64,000 nucleotides of DNA from the NCBI RefSeq assembly GCF_008086595.1, contig NZ_RXYA01000010.1, positions 62,001-126,000 on the forward strand, read 5' to 3'. The position numbers and the translations under genes were made by a program. Shown here piece after piece: positions 24,893 through 34,100 of the stretch (the stretch's first letter is position 1; every line of letters begins with the position of its first letter). The stretch comes from Acetobacterium paludosum (GTDB lineage: Bacteria > Bacillota > Clostridia > Eubacteriales > Eubacteriaceae). The notes under the pieces are model-generated. The model made no database searches. It worked only from the letters and a program-made list of their open reading frames with translations, and had not been told where the DNA came from.

Positions 24893-25654
24893 TTATTTGA
24901 GGGTTAATACAATGGGGCAATGATCAGAGCCGGTTACATCATTTAAAATATCGGTGGAATCAACTTTTGGCATAAACTTTTCAGAGACGAAGAAGGAATC
25001 AATCCGCCATCCGGCATTGTTGTTTCGGGCATTAAACCGATAAGACCACCAGCTGTACTTAATTTCATCCGGGTGCTGGATACGCCAGCTGTCCACCATG
25101 CCGATATTGAGAAAATCATCAATCCAGGCCCGTTCGATCGGAAGAAAACCGGATCGCTTGGAATTTTCTTTAGGGTTTTTCAAGTCGCTTTCCCGATGAG
25201 CGGTATTGATGTCGCCGCAGACGATGACGTTTTTATCTGACTCTAAGAGAGCTTGGACATCCTTTAAAAGACAATGGTTAAAATCCATTTTAAATTGAAG
25301 GCGCTCATCATCTTTTTGTCCGTTTGGAAAATAGACATTATAGAGAATGAAGTCAGGGTATTCCAAGATAATGGTTCGCCCTTCGTTGTTGAAAATTGGG
25401 TCGGAAAGGCCGGTTTTAATGGTGAGTGGTGCTGTTTTATAATAAACGGCGGTTCCGCTGTAACCTTTCCGTTCGCCTGAATGAAAATAGGCGGTATAGC
25501 CCGGAATATTCAATAAACTTTCCTCCAGTTGATGATCGTGGGCTTTCGTTTCCTGAAGGCATAAAATATCCGGCTGTTCTGCTTCAATAAAGGGGATAAA
25601 CCCTTTTTTCTCAACGGCGCGGATGCCGTTAACATTCCAAGAAATAATTTTCAT
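24893..25654 (-). CDS. xth: Exodeoxyribonuclease III family endonuclease
   Basis: A 253-residue AP endonuclease/exonuclease III of the ExoA type, for base-excision repair. The fold motifs are complete: ISWNVNGIRA, DILCLQETKA (catalytic Glu), NVYFPNGQ, VCGDINTAHRE, the SWWSYRFNARNNNAGWRID segment and GSDHCPIVL at the end. The length is typical. It is flanked on both sides by palindromic repeat elements (24640-24833 and 25700-25800). Confidence 0.93.
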   Translation of the reverse strand: MKIISWNVNGIRAVEKKGFIPFIEAEQPDILCLQETKAHDHQLEESLLNIPGYTAYFHSGERKGYSGTAVYYKTAPLTIKTGLSDPIFNNEGRTIILEYPDFILYNVYFPNGQKDDERLQFKMDFNHCLLKDVQALLESDKNVIVCGDINTAHRESDLKNPKENSKRSGFLPIERAWIDDFLNIGMVDSWRIQHPDEIKYSWWSYRFNARNNNAGWRIDSFFVSEKFMPKVDSTDILNDVTGSDHCPIVLTLK

Positions 25655-25699
25655 AAGTCACCTTTCAATTTGTATAATAATTACAATAAGTTATAAATC

Positions 25700-25800
25700 G
25701 TCTGGGAGATAATAGTAAATCGTTGTCTGCTGCATAATCGGACAGGCTAACGCCTGTTCGGCATGATGCCGACAACTGATGTTACTATTATCTCCCGGAC
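25700..25800. repeat. Large palindromic element with internal hairpins
   Basis: TCTGGGAGATAATAGTAA (25701-25718) is complementary to TTACTATTATCTCCCGGA (25782-25799), with one G-T. Inside, CGTTGTC pairs with GACAACTG-side bases and GGACAGGC/GCCTGTTC forms a further hairpin, so single strands could fold like a cloverleaf. No gene is present. It lies between xth and uup. Confidence 0.7.
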
Positions 25801-25829
25801 TTACGGTTGCATTTTGTCAAGATTCAATA

Positions 25830-27719
25830 TCAAATTCCATTTTCCAGTGTTTCCAGAGTTTCAAGTCGTTCCATGATTTCAAGTATTTCTTCTTCCAAAG
25901 CAGCCATTTCTTCCGATAATTCCTGGAGGGTGGTGTAATCACTGGTGACGATAGCGATTTCCTGCGTCACATCATCCAGCCGCTTTTCTTTCTTTTCCAG
26001 GGTATCGATTAAAAGTTCCTGTTCTCTCTTTTCTTTATAGGTCAAACCAGGCTTTCGAATTTTGGGTTTATCGACTTTTGCTTTGACCGCTTTTTCTACC
26101 GGTTCTTCCTGTTTATTAAATCCTAATGGATGTTTGGCAATGTAGTCCGAATAATTCCCAGTTTGGGTGGTGATCACGCCGTTGCCGTCAAAAGAATAAA
26201 TCTGTTCACAGGTGCGATCCAGAAAATAACGGTCATGGGAAACAATCAATACTGCGCCCTGGAAATCATCAAGGTAGGACTCTAAAATGGTCAGGGTCTC
26301 AATGTCCAGGTCATTGGTTGGTTCATCAAAGAGAAGAACATTCGGAGCCATGATCAGAATGCCTAAGAGATAGAGACGTCGGCGTTCTCCCCCGGATAAT
26401 TCGGAGATGTAGACCCACTGACTATTCTTATCAAATAGAAACAATTCCATCATTTGTGCCGCGGTAACGGTTTCGCCATGGGAATTTTCCATGTACTCGG
26501 CTTTTTCTCGAATATAGTCAATACATCGAAGGTTAAGATCCATATCTTCAGATTCCTGAGAAAAGTAACCGAGCTTGACGGTTTCGCCAAGGGAGATAGT
26601 GCCCGAGTCGGGTTTCAGTTTCCCGGAAATGAGATTGAGAAGGGTTGATTTTCCAAGACCATTTTTACCAATAATGCCAATGCGTTCGTTTTGACCAAGA
26701 ATGACACTAAAATCGGCAATGATTGTTTGGGCGCCAAAGGATTTTTTTAAATGATCGATTTCAATGACTTTCTTACCAAGTCGGGTAAAACCAACCGATA
26801 TTTCCAATTGCGTTTCGCTCAGGTCTGTGGCACGATCTTTTATTTCGTCAAAACGCTGAATCCGTGCTTTCTGCTTGGTCGTTCGCGCCCGGGCGCCCCG
26901 GCGTATCCAGGAAAGCTCGCGGCGATAAAGATTTTGGCGCTTTTCTTCAATGGCGGTCTGAACAACTTTTCGGTTCGCTTTTTGTTCTAAAAAATTCGAG
27001 TAGTTTCCGTCATATTCATACAGATTTCCTTTATCCAACTCAATGGTTCGATTAACCACCCGATCTAAAAAATAACGGTCATGGGTTACCATCAGCAATG
27101 CTTCATGACGGTTTAGCAGGTAATTTTCCAACCAGGCAATGGTATCATTATCAAGATGATTAGTCGGTTCATCAAGAATCAGCAGATCACAGGGAGTGAG
27201 CAAAGCAGAAGCCATAGCAACACGTTTCCGCTGTCCGCCGGAAAGATGCCCGATGCGTTTGTCATAGTCTGAAATGCCCAGTTGAGACAGAATGGTTTCC
27301 ACCTGAGATTTAAGGTTCCAGAGATTTTCATCATCAATTTTTTGAGATAAGCTCAACATGCGCTTTTGCAAGGAGACATCTTCAGGAGATTGCTCTAACG
27401 CCATCAGGGTTGATTCATAATCTCTGACAAGATTCATTTCCGGGGAATTGGCGCTAAATACCTGATCGAGAACCGTTATGTCAGGATCAAGGTCCGGGTC
27501 CTGGGGCAGAATTCCCACTCGTTTGGACCCAAAGAATTTCACTTCGCCTTCATCAGGAGTATCCAGGTTACCAATGATTTTCAACAAAGAAGTTTTCCCT
27601 GAACCATTGACTCCGATAACACCAATCTTATCGGTATCGGAGATGTTAAAGGAGATATTATTAAAAAGTGCTTTCACACCATAGCTTTTTTTTAGATTTT
27701 CAATACTTGCAATATTCAT
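25830..27719 (-). CDS. uup: ABC-F family ATPase, Uup type
   Basis: A 629-residue protein with two ABC ATPase domains and no membrane segments. Domain 1 has GVNGSGKTS, LSGGQRKRV and LLILDEPTNHLD; domain 2 has GKNGLGKST, LSGGERRRLYLL and FDEPTNDLD. The linker contains WIRRGARARTTKQKARI, typical of Uup, and the C-terminus is a charged coiled coil (about residues 560-625). ABC-F proteins act on the ribosome or, for Uup, on branched DNA and ribosome assembly. Antibiotic resistance subtypes are less likely given the Uup linker and C-terminus. Confidence 0.9.
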   Translation of the reverse strand: MNIASIENLKKSYGVKALFNNISFNISDTDKIGVIGVNGSGKTSLLKIIGNLDTPDEGEVKFFGSKRVGILPQDPDLDPDITVLDQVFSANSPEMNLVRDYESTLMALEQSPEDVSLQKRMLSLSQKIDDENLWNLKSQVETILSQLGISDYDKRIGHLSGGQRKRVAMASALLTPCDLLILDEPTNHLDNDTIAWLENYLLNRHEALLMVTHDRYFLDRVVNRTIELDKGNLYEYDGNYSNFLEQKANRKVVQTAIEEKRQNLYRRELSWIRRGARARTTKQKARIQRFDEIKDRATDLSETQLEISVGFTRLGKKVIEIDHLKKSFGAQTIIADFSVILGQNERIGIIGKNGLGKSTLLNLISGKLKPDSGTISLGETVKLGYFSQESEDMDLNLRCIDYIREKAEYMENSHGETVTAAQMMELFLFDKNSQWVYISELSGGERRRLYLLGILIMAPNVLLFDEPTNDLDIETLTILESYLDDFQGAVLIVSHDRYFLDRTCEQIYSFDGNGVITTQTGNYSDYIAKHPLGFNKQEEPVEKAVKAKVDKPKIRKPGLTYKEKREQELLIDTLEKKEKRLDDVTQEIAIVTSDYTTLQELSEEMAALEEEILEIMERLETLETLENGI

Positions 27720-27852
27720 GGATTCATCCTTTGTGTTTTCGTTTTATTGTCTATTTTATCATAAGTAGTTGGTGAAGTCGGGAAAATTATTTACAAAATG
27801 TTCGAAAGAGGGTATTATGAAGACATCTTAAGAAATGAGGGCGAAGAGGAAA

Positions 27853-28326
27853 ATGATGCTGGGGAAAACTGCTTTTATTGCAAAAAGTGCGGATGTGGTT
27901 GGAAAAGTGACGCTTGGAAATTATATCAGCATCTGGTTTCAAACGGTGATCCGGGGAGATGTGGATACCATCACCATCGGAGATCGAACAAATATTCAAG
28001 ATGGAACGGTGGTCCATGTGGCACCGGGATATCCTACTATTATAGGAAATGGTGTAAGTATTGGACATAACGCCATTATTCATGGTTGCGAAATTGGCGA
28101 CAATGTTCTTATTGGGATGGGTGCGATTATCCTGAATGGTGCAAAAATTGGGGATAATTCCATCGTTGGGGCGGGATCTTTGGTGACACAGGGAAAGATA
28201 TATCCGCCAAATTCGATGATTCTCGGCAGCCCGGCCAAAAGAATCAGAGACTTAAATGAAGATGAAGTGCAGTCCATTCGCGATAATGCAGAAGAGTATT
28301 TGGATACGATGAAACGTTATATGTAA
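27853..28326 (+). CDS. Gamma-carbonic-anhydrase-like hexapeptide-repeat protein
   Basis: A 157-residue left-handed beta-helix protein of the gamma-carbonic anhydrase/PaaY/YrdA group. It shows hexapeptide repeats (IGDRTNIQDGTVVHV, IGNGVSIGHNAIIHGCEIG) with three metal-ligand histidines in VVHVAPG, IGHNAIIHG. The C-terminal helix LGSPAKRIRDLNEDEV is typical. The start is ATG 27853 or 27856 after GAAGAGGA; upstream starts lack a site. In an acetogen, CO2/bicarbonate conversion could support CO2 supply, but many family members are inactive as anhydrases. Confidence 0.82.
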   Translation: MMLGKTAFIAKSADVVGKVTLGNYISIWFQTVIRGDVDTITIGDRTNIQDGTVVHVAPGYPTIIGNGVSIGHNAIIHGCEIGDNVLIGMGAIILNGAKIGDNSIVGAGSLVTQGKIYPPNSMILGSPAKRIRDLNEDEVQSIRDNAEEYLDTMKRYM

Positions 28327-28352
28327 AATACGGGGTGCTGAAAAATGAGATT

Positions 28353-28399
28353 AAAAAAGCTGCTGCAAACCACTTTATAGGGTTTGCAACAGCTTTTTT
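28353..28399. terminator. Bidirectional terminator
   Basis: AAAAAAGCTGCTGCAAACC (28353-28371) pairs with GGTTTGCAACAGCTTTTTT (28381-28399). It separates two convergent genes and has T-runs in both directions. Confidence 0.88.
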
Positions 28400-28897
28400 C
28401 TATTTCGACTTCACTGGAGTCAACTGAAATTGTTCCAGTGGTTTGTAGAGAATGGTCACAATGACAACCCCAACTGAACCTTGTAAAAGGCTGAAAGGAA
28501 CATTGATAAGCGGTGAGGTGATGCTGCCATACATGATTACTTCCGAAACATAATAGACAAGTGCCATGACAATAACCGCGGGAAATGCGAAGAATAGGAT
28601 ATTCTTTGCCGGATAGCGCTTGATGAAGTATCCAAAGATAAAAGCCATCAAGCCCTTAGCTATAAATGTAGGGAACATGTAAATGCTGTAACCGCCAAAA
28701 TAATCCGCGCCGGCAGATCCAATCCCGGCGGCCAGAAGGCCAGCCCAGGGTCCCAATATGTAAGCCGATAAAAGGACGGCGCCATCACCTAAATGGATAT
28801 AACCATTGAAAACGGGAATTCTGATGATAAACGTCATGATGAAGACGAGTGCCATCATTAAGGCGGAATAAGTAATTTTTTTTGTTTGACTGTTCAT
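28400..28897 (-). CDS. ECF transporter S component
   Basis: A 165-residue integral membrane protein with about five to six hydrophobic segments, starting with SALMMALVFIMTFIIRIPVF. The HLGDGAVLLSAYILGPWAG segment (about residues 36-54) is the pattern of substrate-binding S components of energy-coupling-factor vitamin transporters. It stands alone, as is usual for group II S components that share an ECF ATPase module encoded elsewhere. The substrate cannot be assigned, and no riboswitch was recognised in front of it. Confidence 0.82.
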   Translation of the reverse strand: MNSQTKKITYSALMMALVFIMTFIIRIPVFNGYIHLGDGAVLLSAYILGPWAGLLAAGIGSAGADYFGGYSIYMFPTFIAKGLMAFIFGYFIKRYPAKNILFFAFPAVIVMALVYYVSEVIMYGSITSPLINVPFSLLQGSVGVVIVTILYKPLEQFQLTPVKSK

Positions 28898-28988
28898 TAA
28901 AGGCCCTCAGTTTCTATAGTATTCCTATAGATTATCTCATATTTCATTCAAAATGCAAGATTCTGATGAAAATATTTGATGACTTTCA

Positions 28989-29591
28989 TTAGATTTGCTC
29001 GATGAAAATAGTAACGGAACTGTTGCCGGGCATATCCGTTTTTTGCGAATTGTTAGGAGATACAGTGATACTGATTGAATATCCGCTAACGGTTGCATCG
29101 AGGTAGGTGGAATCGGATACCGTATCTTCAGAATAATTGGATTGATTCTCCAAAAGAGGACGATAAAAAGATACAATGTCTCCCGTTGCAAGTCCTGAAA
29201 CATAGGTCGTCGTCCAACCGGGATCGCCGTTTGCATTCGTGATTTGATAAGAATCGGCAACGTCAAGAACCCCATAAAGTGGGATCAGTTGATTTGGATA
29301 ACTGGTGGCTAATTTTTTAGAATTATCAACGAAGATTTCATCGGTATTCGTATCAATAACAGTCTGCATTTCTTGGGGCACGGTAACGGTTGTTGTCGCT
29401 GTAGCAGATGGCTGATTGCTGGTTGTATTGGTTGTATTGGTTGTTTGTTCTTGTTGTGCTGTTGCTGGTGTAGTAGTGCTCGCTGTTCCACTGGTATTTG
29501 TATTTTTTATCAGCTTTGGAAAAACAAAAATTGTGCCAACAATGAGAATCGCAATGATGAAGACAGAAATCAGAATATAACGTAATTTCAT
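28989..29591 (-). CDS. Membrane-anchored or secreted hypothetical protein with Thr-rich linker
   Basis: A 200-residue protein of unknown function. Residues 4-26 are a hydrophobic segment (YILISVFIIAILIVGTIFVF) with a preceding Lys-Arg, so it is either a signal anchor or an uncleaved signal peptide; no lipobox Cys is seen. Residues 33-75 are a low-complexity Thr/Asn/Gln/Ser linker, and the rest (about 75-200) is a soluble domain with YPNQLIPLYGVLDV and a beta-rich tail ending TIFIEQI. It probably stands outside the membrane. I do not recognise a domain. Confidence 0.7.
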   Translation of the reverse strand: MKLRYILISVFIIAILIVGTIFVFPKLIKNTNTSGTASTTTPATAQQEQTTNTTNTTSNQPSATATTTVTVPQEMQTVIDTNTDEIFVDNSKKLATSYPNQLIPLYGVLDVADSYQITNANGDPGWTTTYVSGLATGDIVSFYRPLLENQSNYSEDTVSDSTYLDATVSGYSISITVSPNNSQKTDMPGNSSVTIFIEQI

Positions 29592-29754
29592 TTTTAACTC
29601 CTTTTTATTCTAATAATGCCATCATTATACCCGATATTCTTAAATATTTGAATAAAGATTTCAAAAAACTTGATTTTATTAAAGATTTTGTATAGAATAT
29701 GAAACAGACGTTTCGATTAATAATATTAATGAAACAATATAAAATGTAATGATA

Positions 29755-29967
29755 AGGATGCCTTGTGGAAAACTTTAACAGAGATGTAATCGGTTTGGTG
29801 AAAGATTATTAAAAGATACCTCAAGGAGATCACCTTTGAACAGGATTCCTGAAATTAATGAAGTAGGGAACCCCGGGGAATCGTTAAATTCATATGAGTG
29901 GGCAGTTTCTGTCAACTTGGGTGGTACCGCGATTTTTCGTCCCTTGAATTTTTCAAGGGGCTTTTTT
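29755..29967 (+). promoter_or_regulatory. T-box leader of ileS
   Basis: The T-box core TGGGTGGTACCGCG lies at 29918-29931 and is followed by a terminator (CCCTTGAA/TTCAAGGG, 29941-29959, then T-run). Upstream sequence from about 29755 can form the specifier stem; an ATC (Ile) triplet is present in GTAATCGG near 29785. T-box leaders sense uncharged tRNA and prevent termination, so this should raise ileS expression when charged tRNA(Ile) is low. The rest of 29592-29754 is AT-rich and probably holds the promoter. Confidence 0.9.
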
Positions 29968-30002
29968 GGTTTAATATAGCTATAGTTAGTGGAGGTAGAG
30001 AT

Positions 30003-33000
30003 TTGGCAGAGTTTAAAACATTAACAGAAGGAAATGTTGGAGAACGGGAAGATAATATTTCGAAGCAATGGGAAAAAATGAATCTTTTAAAAATGACCAT
30101 TGATAATCGAGAAGGAAAAGAAAATTTTGTATTTTATGAAGGACCGCCAACCGCCAATGGACGGCCTGGGATTCACCACGTTTTGGCGAGAACATTAAAA
30201 GACACCGTTTGTAAATACAAGGTCATGAATGGCTATCGCGTGGTCAGAAAAGCGGGATGGGATACCCACGGCCTGCCGGTTGAAATCGAAGTTGAAAAAC
30301 AATTAGGCTTATCCAGCAAACCGGAAATTGAAGCGTACGGCGTGGAGAAGTTTAATAAAAAATGCCGGGAATCGGTTTTCAATTATGAAAACCAATGGCG
30401 AGAAATGAGCCGAAAAATGGGCTATTTCATTGACATGGAAGATCCTTACATCACGTTGGACAACAATTATATCGAATCGGTATGGTGGATTTTAGATAAG
30501 TTCAACAAGGAAGGGTTCCTTTACGAAGGACATAAAATCATGCCTTTTTGTCCGCGCTGCGGAACTGGCCTCGCCTCTCATGAGGTTGCCCAGGGTTATC
30601 AGGAAATCAAGAGCAATACCGTTGTCGTTGCATTCAAACGCCGGGATGCCGATGAATATTTTCTGGTTTGGACCACAACCCCCTGGACTTTAGCCGCCAA
30701 TGTTGCCCTTGCCGTTCATCCGGAGGCGGATTATATTAAAGCCCGAAGCAACGGAAACGTTTATATCTGTGCAAAGGTCTTGGCGCCAAAACTGCTTGGC
30801 GAAGATTATGAAATCCTTGCAGAAATGAAAGGGAGCGCTTTGGAATATGTTGAGTATGAACAGCTCATGCCTTTTGTGACGCCGGATAAAAAAGCATTTT
30901 ATGTAACTTGTGCGGATTATGTTACCACAGAAGACGGTACCGGTATCGTTCATATCGCACCAGCCTTTGGCGAGGACGATTATAAAGTCGGCCGCCAGTA
31001 TAAATTGCCGGTGCTTCAGCCGGTTGCCGAAAATGGAAAATATACCGATACCCCCTGGAAGGGCCAATTCGTTATGGATGCCGACCTGGACATCATAAAA
31101 TGGCTTAAAGCCGAAGGCAAGCTTTTCAAGAAGGAAAAGATCGTTCATAATTATCCGCACTGCTGGCGATGTAAAACCCCATTGCTTTATTATGCAAAAC
31201 CAAGCTGGTACATCGAAATAACAAAAATTAAAGACCGATTGATTGAAAACAATAATGGGGTGGAATGGTATCCGGATTATGTTGGTGAAAAACGTTTTGG
31301 CAACTGGCTGGAAAATTTAAATGATTGGGCAATATCCCGAACCAGGTACTGGGGAACTCCGCTGAATGTCTGGCGCTGTGAATGCGGCCATATTGAAACC
31401 GTTGGTTCCCGAAAGGAATTAGTCGAACGCGCCATTGAAAACATCGATGAAACCATTGAACTTCACCGCCCTTATGTGGATGATGTCCATTTCAAATGCC
31501 CGGATTGCGGGAAGACGATGAATCGCGTCAAAGATGTCATTGACTGCTGGTTTGATTCCGGGTCAATGCCGTTTGCGCAATACCACTACCCATTTGAAAA
31601 CAAAGAACTTTGGGAAGAACAATTCCCGGCCGATTTTATATGCGAAGGGATTGATCAGACCAGAGGCTGGTTTTATTCACTGCTGGCGATTTCGTCTTTT
31701 GTTACCGGAAAAGCGCCCTATAAACGGGTATTGGTCAATGATTTAATCCTTGATGCGGAAGGACAAAAAATGTCCAAAACCAAGGGAAATACCGTTGATC
31801 CCTTTAAAATGTTTGAAGAATACGGAGCGGATGCCCTGCGTTGGTATTTATTGTATGTATCACCATCCTGGACCCCCACCCGTTTTGATATCAAGGGATT
31901 AAAGGAAGTTCAAAGTAAATTTTTCAATACCCTTAAAAACACCTATCATTTCTTTGCTTTATATGCCAATACTGATAAGATTGATCCGCGGGAGTTCTTT
32001 GTCCCTTATGAAGAGCGTCCAGTCATTGATGCCTGGATTCTATCGAAATACAATCGCCTGGTCAAAGAAGTTCGCCAGGAAATGGATATTTTCGATCTGA
32101 CCAGAGCCGTGCGAAAGATTCAAAACTTTGTCAACGAAGATTTATCCAACTGGTACATCAGACGCAACCGTCGCCGTTTCTGGGGAACCGAACTGACGGC
32201 GGATAAGAAAGCCGTTTACAATACGACCTGGGAAGTACTGGAGGGCATTACCCGCCTTTGTGCCCCGTTCGCACCTTACGTAACGGAAGAAATATATCAA
32301 AAGCTGACTGACGGTGAATCGGTTCATTTAGCCGATTATCCGGAGGTTAATGAAGCGCTGATTAAAGATGACATTGAAGAACCAATGGATTTAGTGAGAG
32401 ATCTGGTCAGTCTGGGACGAGGCGCCAGAGAAGATGCGAAAATCAAGGTGCGACAGCCTTTGTCCAAAATTATTGTGGATGGCAAGTACCGTGAAACCAT
32501 TGGTGATTTACGTGTTTTATTAGAAGAGGAACTCAATATCAAGGAAGTTGATTTTGAGGATAATCTTGGAGATTTCATGAACTACACCCTGAAACCGGAC
32601 TTTAAAGTAGCCGGACCGATTCTGGGAAAAAATGTGAAGCTCCTGGGAAAAGCACTTGCTACAGTGAATCCAGCCGAAGCGGTTGCTAAACTGGAATCAG
32701 GAGAAAGTGTCGTGGTCAATCTGGATGGCGAAAACATTGAGCTTAAAAAGGATTTTATCGACATTCGGATTTCAGCAAAGGAAGGATTCAATGTCCAGAT
32801 GTTCAATAACAAATTTATCATTTTGGATACGACTCTTAATCAGGAATTGCTGGACGAGGGTTGCGCCCGAGAATTCGTTTCACGCATTCAGCAGTTAAGA
32901 AAATCCAATGGATATGAAGTGATGGATCGGATCGACATTACTTATGCCAGTGATGAACAAATGGATCGGGCCATTGAAGTCTATTCAGATTTCATAAAAA

Positions 33001-33098
33001 CCGAAACCTTGGCCGATCATATTACGATTAAGCCTGAAGCTGGTGAAACGTTCAATCTTAACGGACATGATACAACGATTGAGCTTGAAAAGAAATAA
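30003..33098 (+). CDS. ileS: Isoleucyl-tRNA synthetase
   Basis: A 1031-residue class I synthetase. Signature motifs are GPPTANGRPGIHHVLART (HIGH-like, about residues 45-62) and KMSKTKGN (KMSKS). WTTTPWTLAANVAL marks the editing domain, and CRC..C and CECGH/CPDCGK segments bind zinc. The start is TTG 30003, preceded by GGAGGT at 29991-29996 with a 6-base gap and just after the T-box terminator; longer upstream reading overlaps the T-box and is not real coding. The length and extended C-terminus fit the type 2 (eukaryote-like) IleRS group. Confidence 0.95.
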   Translation: MAEFKTLTEGNVGEREDNISKQWEKMNLLKMTIDNREGKENFVFYEGPPTANGRPGIHHVLARTLKDTVCKYKVMNGYRVVRKAGWDTHGLPVEIEVEKQLGLSSKPEIEAYGVEKFNKKCRESVFNYENQWREMSRKMGYFIDMEDPYITLDNNYIESVWWILDKFNKEGFLYEGHKIMPFCPRCGTGLASHEVAQGYQEIKSNTVVVAFKRRDADEYFLVWTTTPWTLAANVALAVHPEADYIKARSNGNVYICAKVLAPKLLGEDYEILAEMKGSALEYVEYEQLMPFVTPDKKAFYVTCADYVTTEDGTGIVHIAPAFGEDDYKVGRQYKLPVLQPVAENGKYTDTPWKGQFVMDADLDIIKWLKAEGKLFKKEKIVHNYPHCWRCKTPLLYYAKPSWYIEITKIKDRLIENNNGVEWYPDYVGEKRFGNWLENLNDWAISRTRYWGTPLNVWRCECGHIETVGSRKELVERAIENIDETIELHRPYVDDVHFKCPDCGKTMNRVKDVIDCWFDSGSMPFAQYHYPFENKELWEEQFPADFICEGIDQTRGWFYSLLAISSFVTGKAPYKRVLVNDLILDAEGQKMSKTKGNTVDPFKMFEEYGADALRWYLLYVSPSWTPTRFDIKGLKEVQSKFFNTLKNTYHFFALYANTDKIDPREFFVPYEERPVIDAWILSKYNRLVKEVRQEMDIFDLTRAVRKIQNFVNEDLSNWYIRRNRRRFWGTELTADKKAVYNTTWEVLEGITRLCAPFAPYVTEEIYQKLTDGESVHLADYPEVNEALIKDDIEEPMDLVRDLVSLGRGAREDAKIKVRQPLSKIIVDGKYRETIGDLRVLLEEELNIKEVDFEDNLGDFMNYTLKPDFKVAGPILGKNVKLLGKALATVNPAEAVAKLESGESVVVNLDGENIELKKDFIDIRISAKEGFNVQMFNNKFIILDTTLNQELLDEGCAREFVSRIQQLRKSNGYEVMDRIDITYASDEQMDRAIEVYSDFIKTETLADHITIKPEAGETFNLNGHDTTIELEKK

Positions 33099-33140
33099 AG
33101 TAAAAGTCCCTATAAATTGAATATATAATTCAAAAAGTAA

Positions 33141-33186
33141 GTCCTGAAGACAATGGGAACATCAGTTGTCTTCAGGACGTTTTTTG
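33141..33186 (+). terminator. Terminator after ileS, member of a hairpin repeat family
   Basis: GTCCTGAAGACAA (33141-33153) pairs perfectly with TTGTCTTCAGGAC (33166-33178) and is followed by GTTTTTTG. The loop contains AACATCAG, which with TTGTC also occurs (reverse complement) in the element at 25700-25800. The arm sequence recurs at 5463-5498. Confidence 0.85.
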
Positions 33187-33203
33187 TTACTAAAACTAAT
33201 TTT

Positions 33204-34100
33204 TTAAACAGTTGGACCTTTTTCGATAAATTGCGGGTAGTAACCCAGAAATTGAAAATAATCAGTTTTTTCCGCAATGATCGGAAGCAGGGTGGTGAGG
33301 GTGTTTTGAGAAATGTTTCCGGTAAAATTAATAAAAAACAGATATTCCCAATTGTGATTTGCCAAAGGTCGGGATTCAATCTTGGATAAATTGAGCGAAA
33401 AGACCGAAAAGATCCCAATGACTTCAAAAAGCGATCCCGGACGATGCGGCAGATGAAAAGCAATACTGACGCAAGTTGGCTTATTAAAAAGTTTAAGTTC
33501 ACGGGAGATGATGACAAATCGGGTGACATTGGTTTGTGAAAAATTGATGTTTTCGGCCAAAATTTCAAGATCGTAAATTTCACCGGCTCGTTTGCTGGCG
33601 ATGGCTGCCATATGGGGTTCGTTTTTTTCAGCTACGTAGGCGGCGGCAATGGCCGTATTGAAATAGGGAATGCATTTCCAGTTCGGATAGGTGTTCAGAA
33701 ATTCCTGAGATTGAGAAAACCCCTGGGGGTGGGAATAGACTTCATCAATGCTTTCAAGAGTCGCTCCTTTTGGAGCTAGAAGGCAGTGACGAACCCGGAT
33801 TTCTTCCTCACCGACGATATAATACTGGTAGCGGGAAAGCAGGTCATAAACGACAGCAATGGAACCGGTGGAAGAGTTTTCAATGGGAACAACCCCATAA
33901 TCGGCTTTTCCCTGATTCAGTGCCTCAAAGACATCCTCAAACGTTTTACAGGGAAAAAGCGTGCATGAATCATTGAAAAAAGAGATGCTGGCTTCTTCGC
34001 AATAGGAACCACAGGCACCGCCGTAAGCAACCCGGGATTTCGCTTCGACAACTTGAGGATACTTTGAAAATGCTTGGTTTAAAGCATCCAGTATCTTCAT
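33204..34100 (-). CDS. pheA: Prephenate dehydratase
   Basis: A 298-residue enzyme for phenylalanine synthesis, converting prephenate to phenylpyruvate. The catalytic domain has YGVVPIENSSTGSI (about residues 95-108) and the NVTRFVIISR segment with the Thr-Arg-Phe signature (about 192-201). A C-terminal ACT domain (HLPHRPGSLFEVIGIF...SRPLANHNWEYLFFINF) gives feedback control by phenylalanine. The N-terminus lacks a chorismate mutase domain. It directly follows the LUD gene, whose stop adjoins this start, so the two are co-transcribed. Confidence 0.92.
   Translation of the reverse strand: MKILDALNQAFSKYPQVVEAKSRVAYGGACGSYCEEASISFFNDSCTLFPCKTFEDVFEALNQGKADYGVVPIENSSTGSIAVVYDLLSRYQYYIVGEEEIRVRHCLLAPKGATLESIDEVYSHPQGFSQSQEFLNTYPNWKCIPYFNTAIAAAYVAEKNEPHMAAIASKRAGEIYDLEILAENINFSQTNVTRFVIISRELKLFNKPTCVSIAFHLPHRPGSLFEVIGIFSVFSLNLSKIESRPLANHNWEYLFFINFTGNISQNTLTTLLPIIAEKTDYFQFLGYYPQFIEKGPTV

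Noticed and set aside
29898-30002. Upstream extension of IleRS
   Set aside because: It runs through the T-box and its terminator; the TTG at 30003 has a good ribosome binding site and matches the usual N-terminus.
30910-31098. Many short frames opposite or shifted within ileS, selA, selB, fdhF and cas genes
   Set aside because: Shadows of real genes with strong family matches in the main frame.
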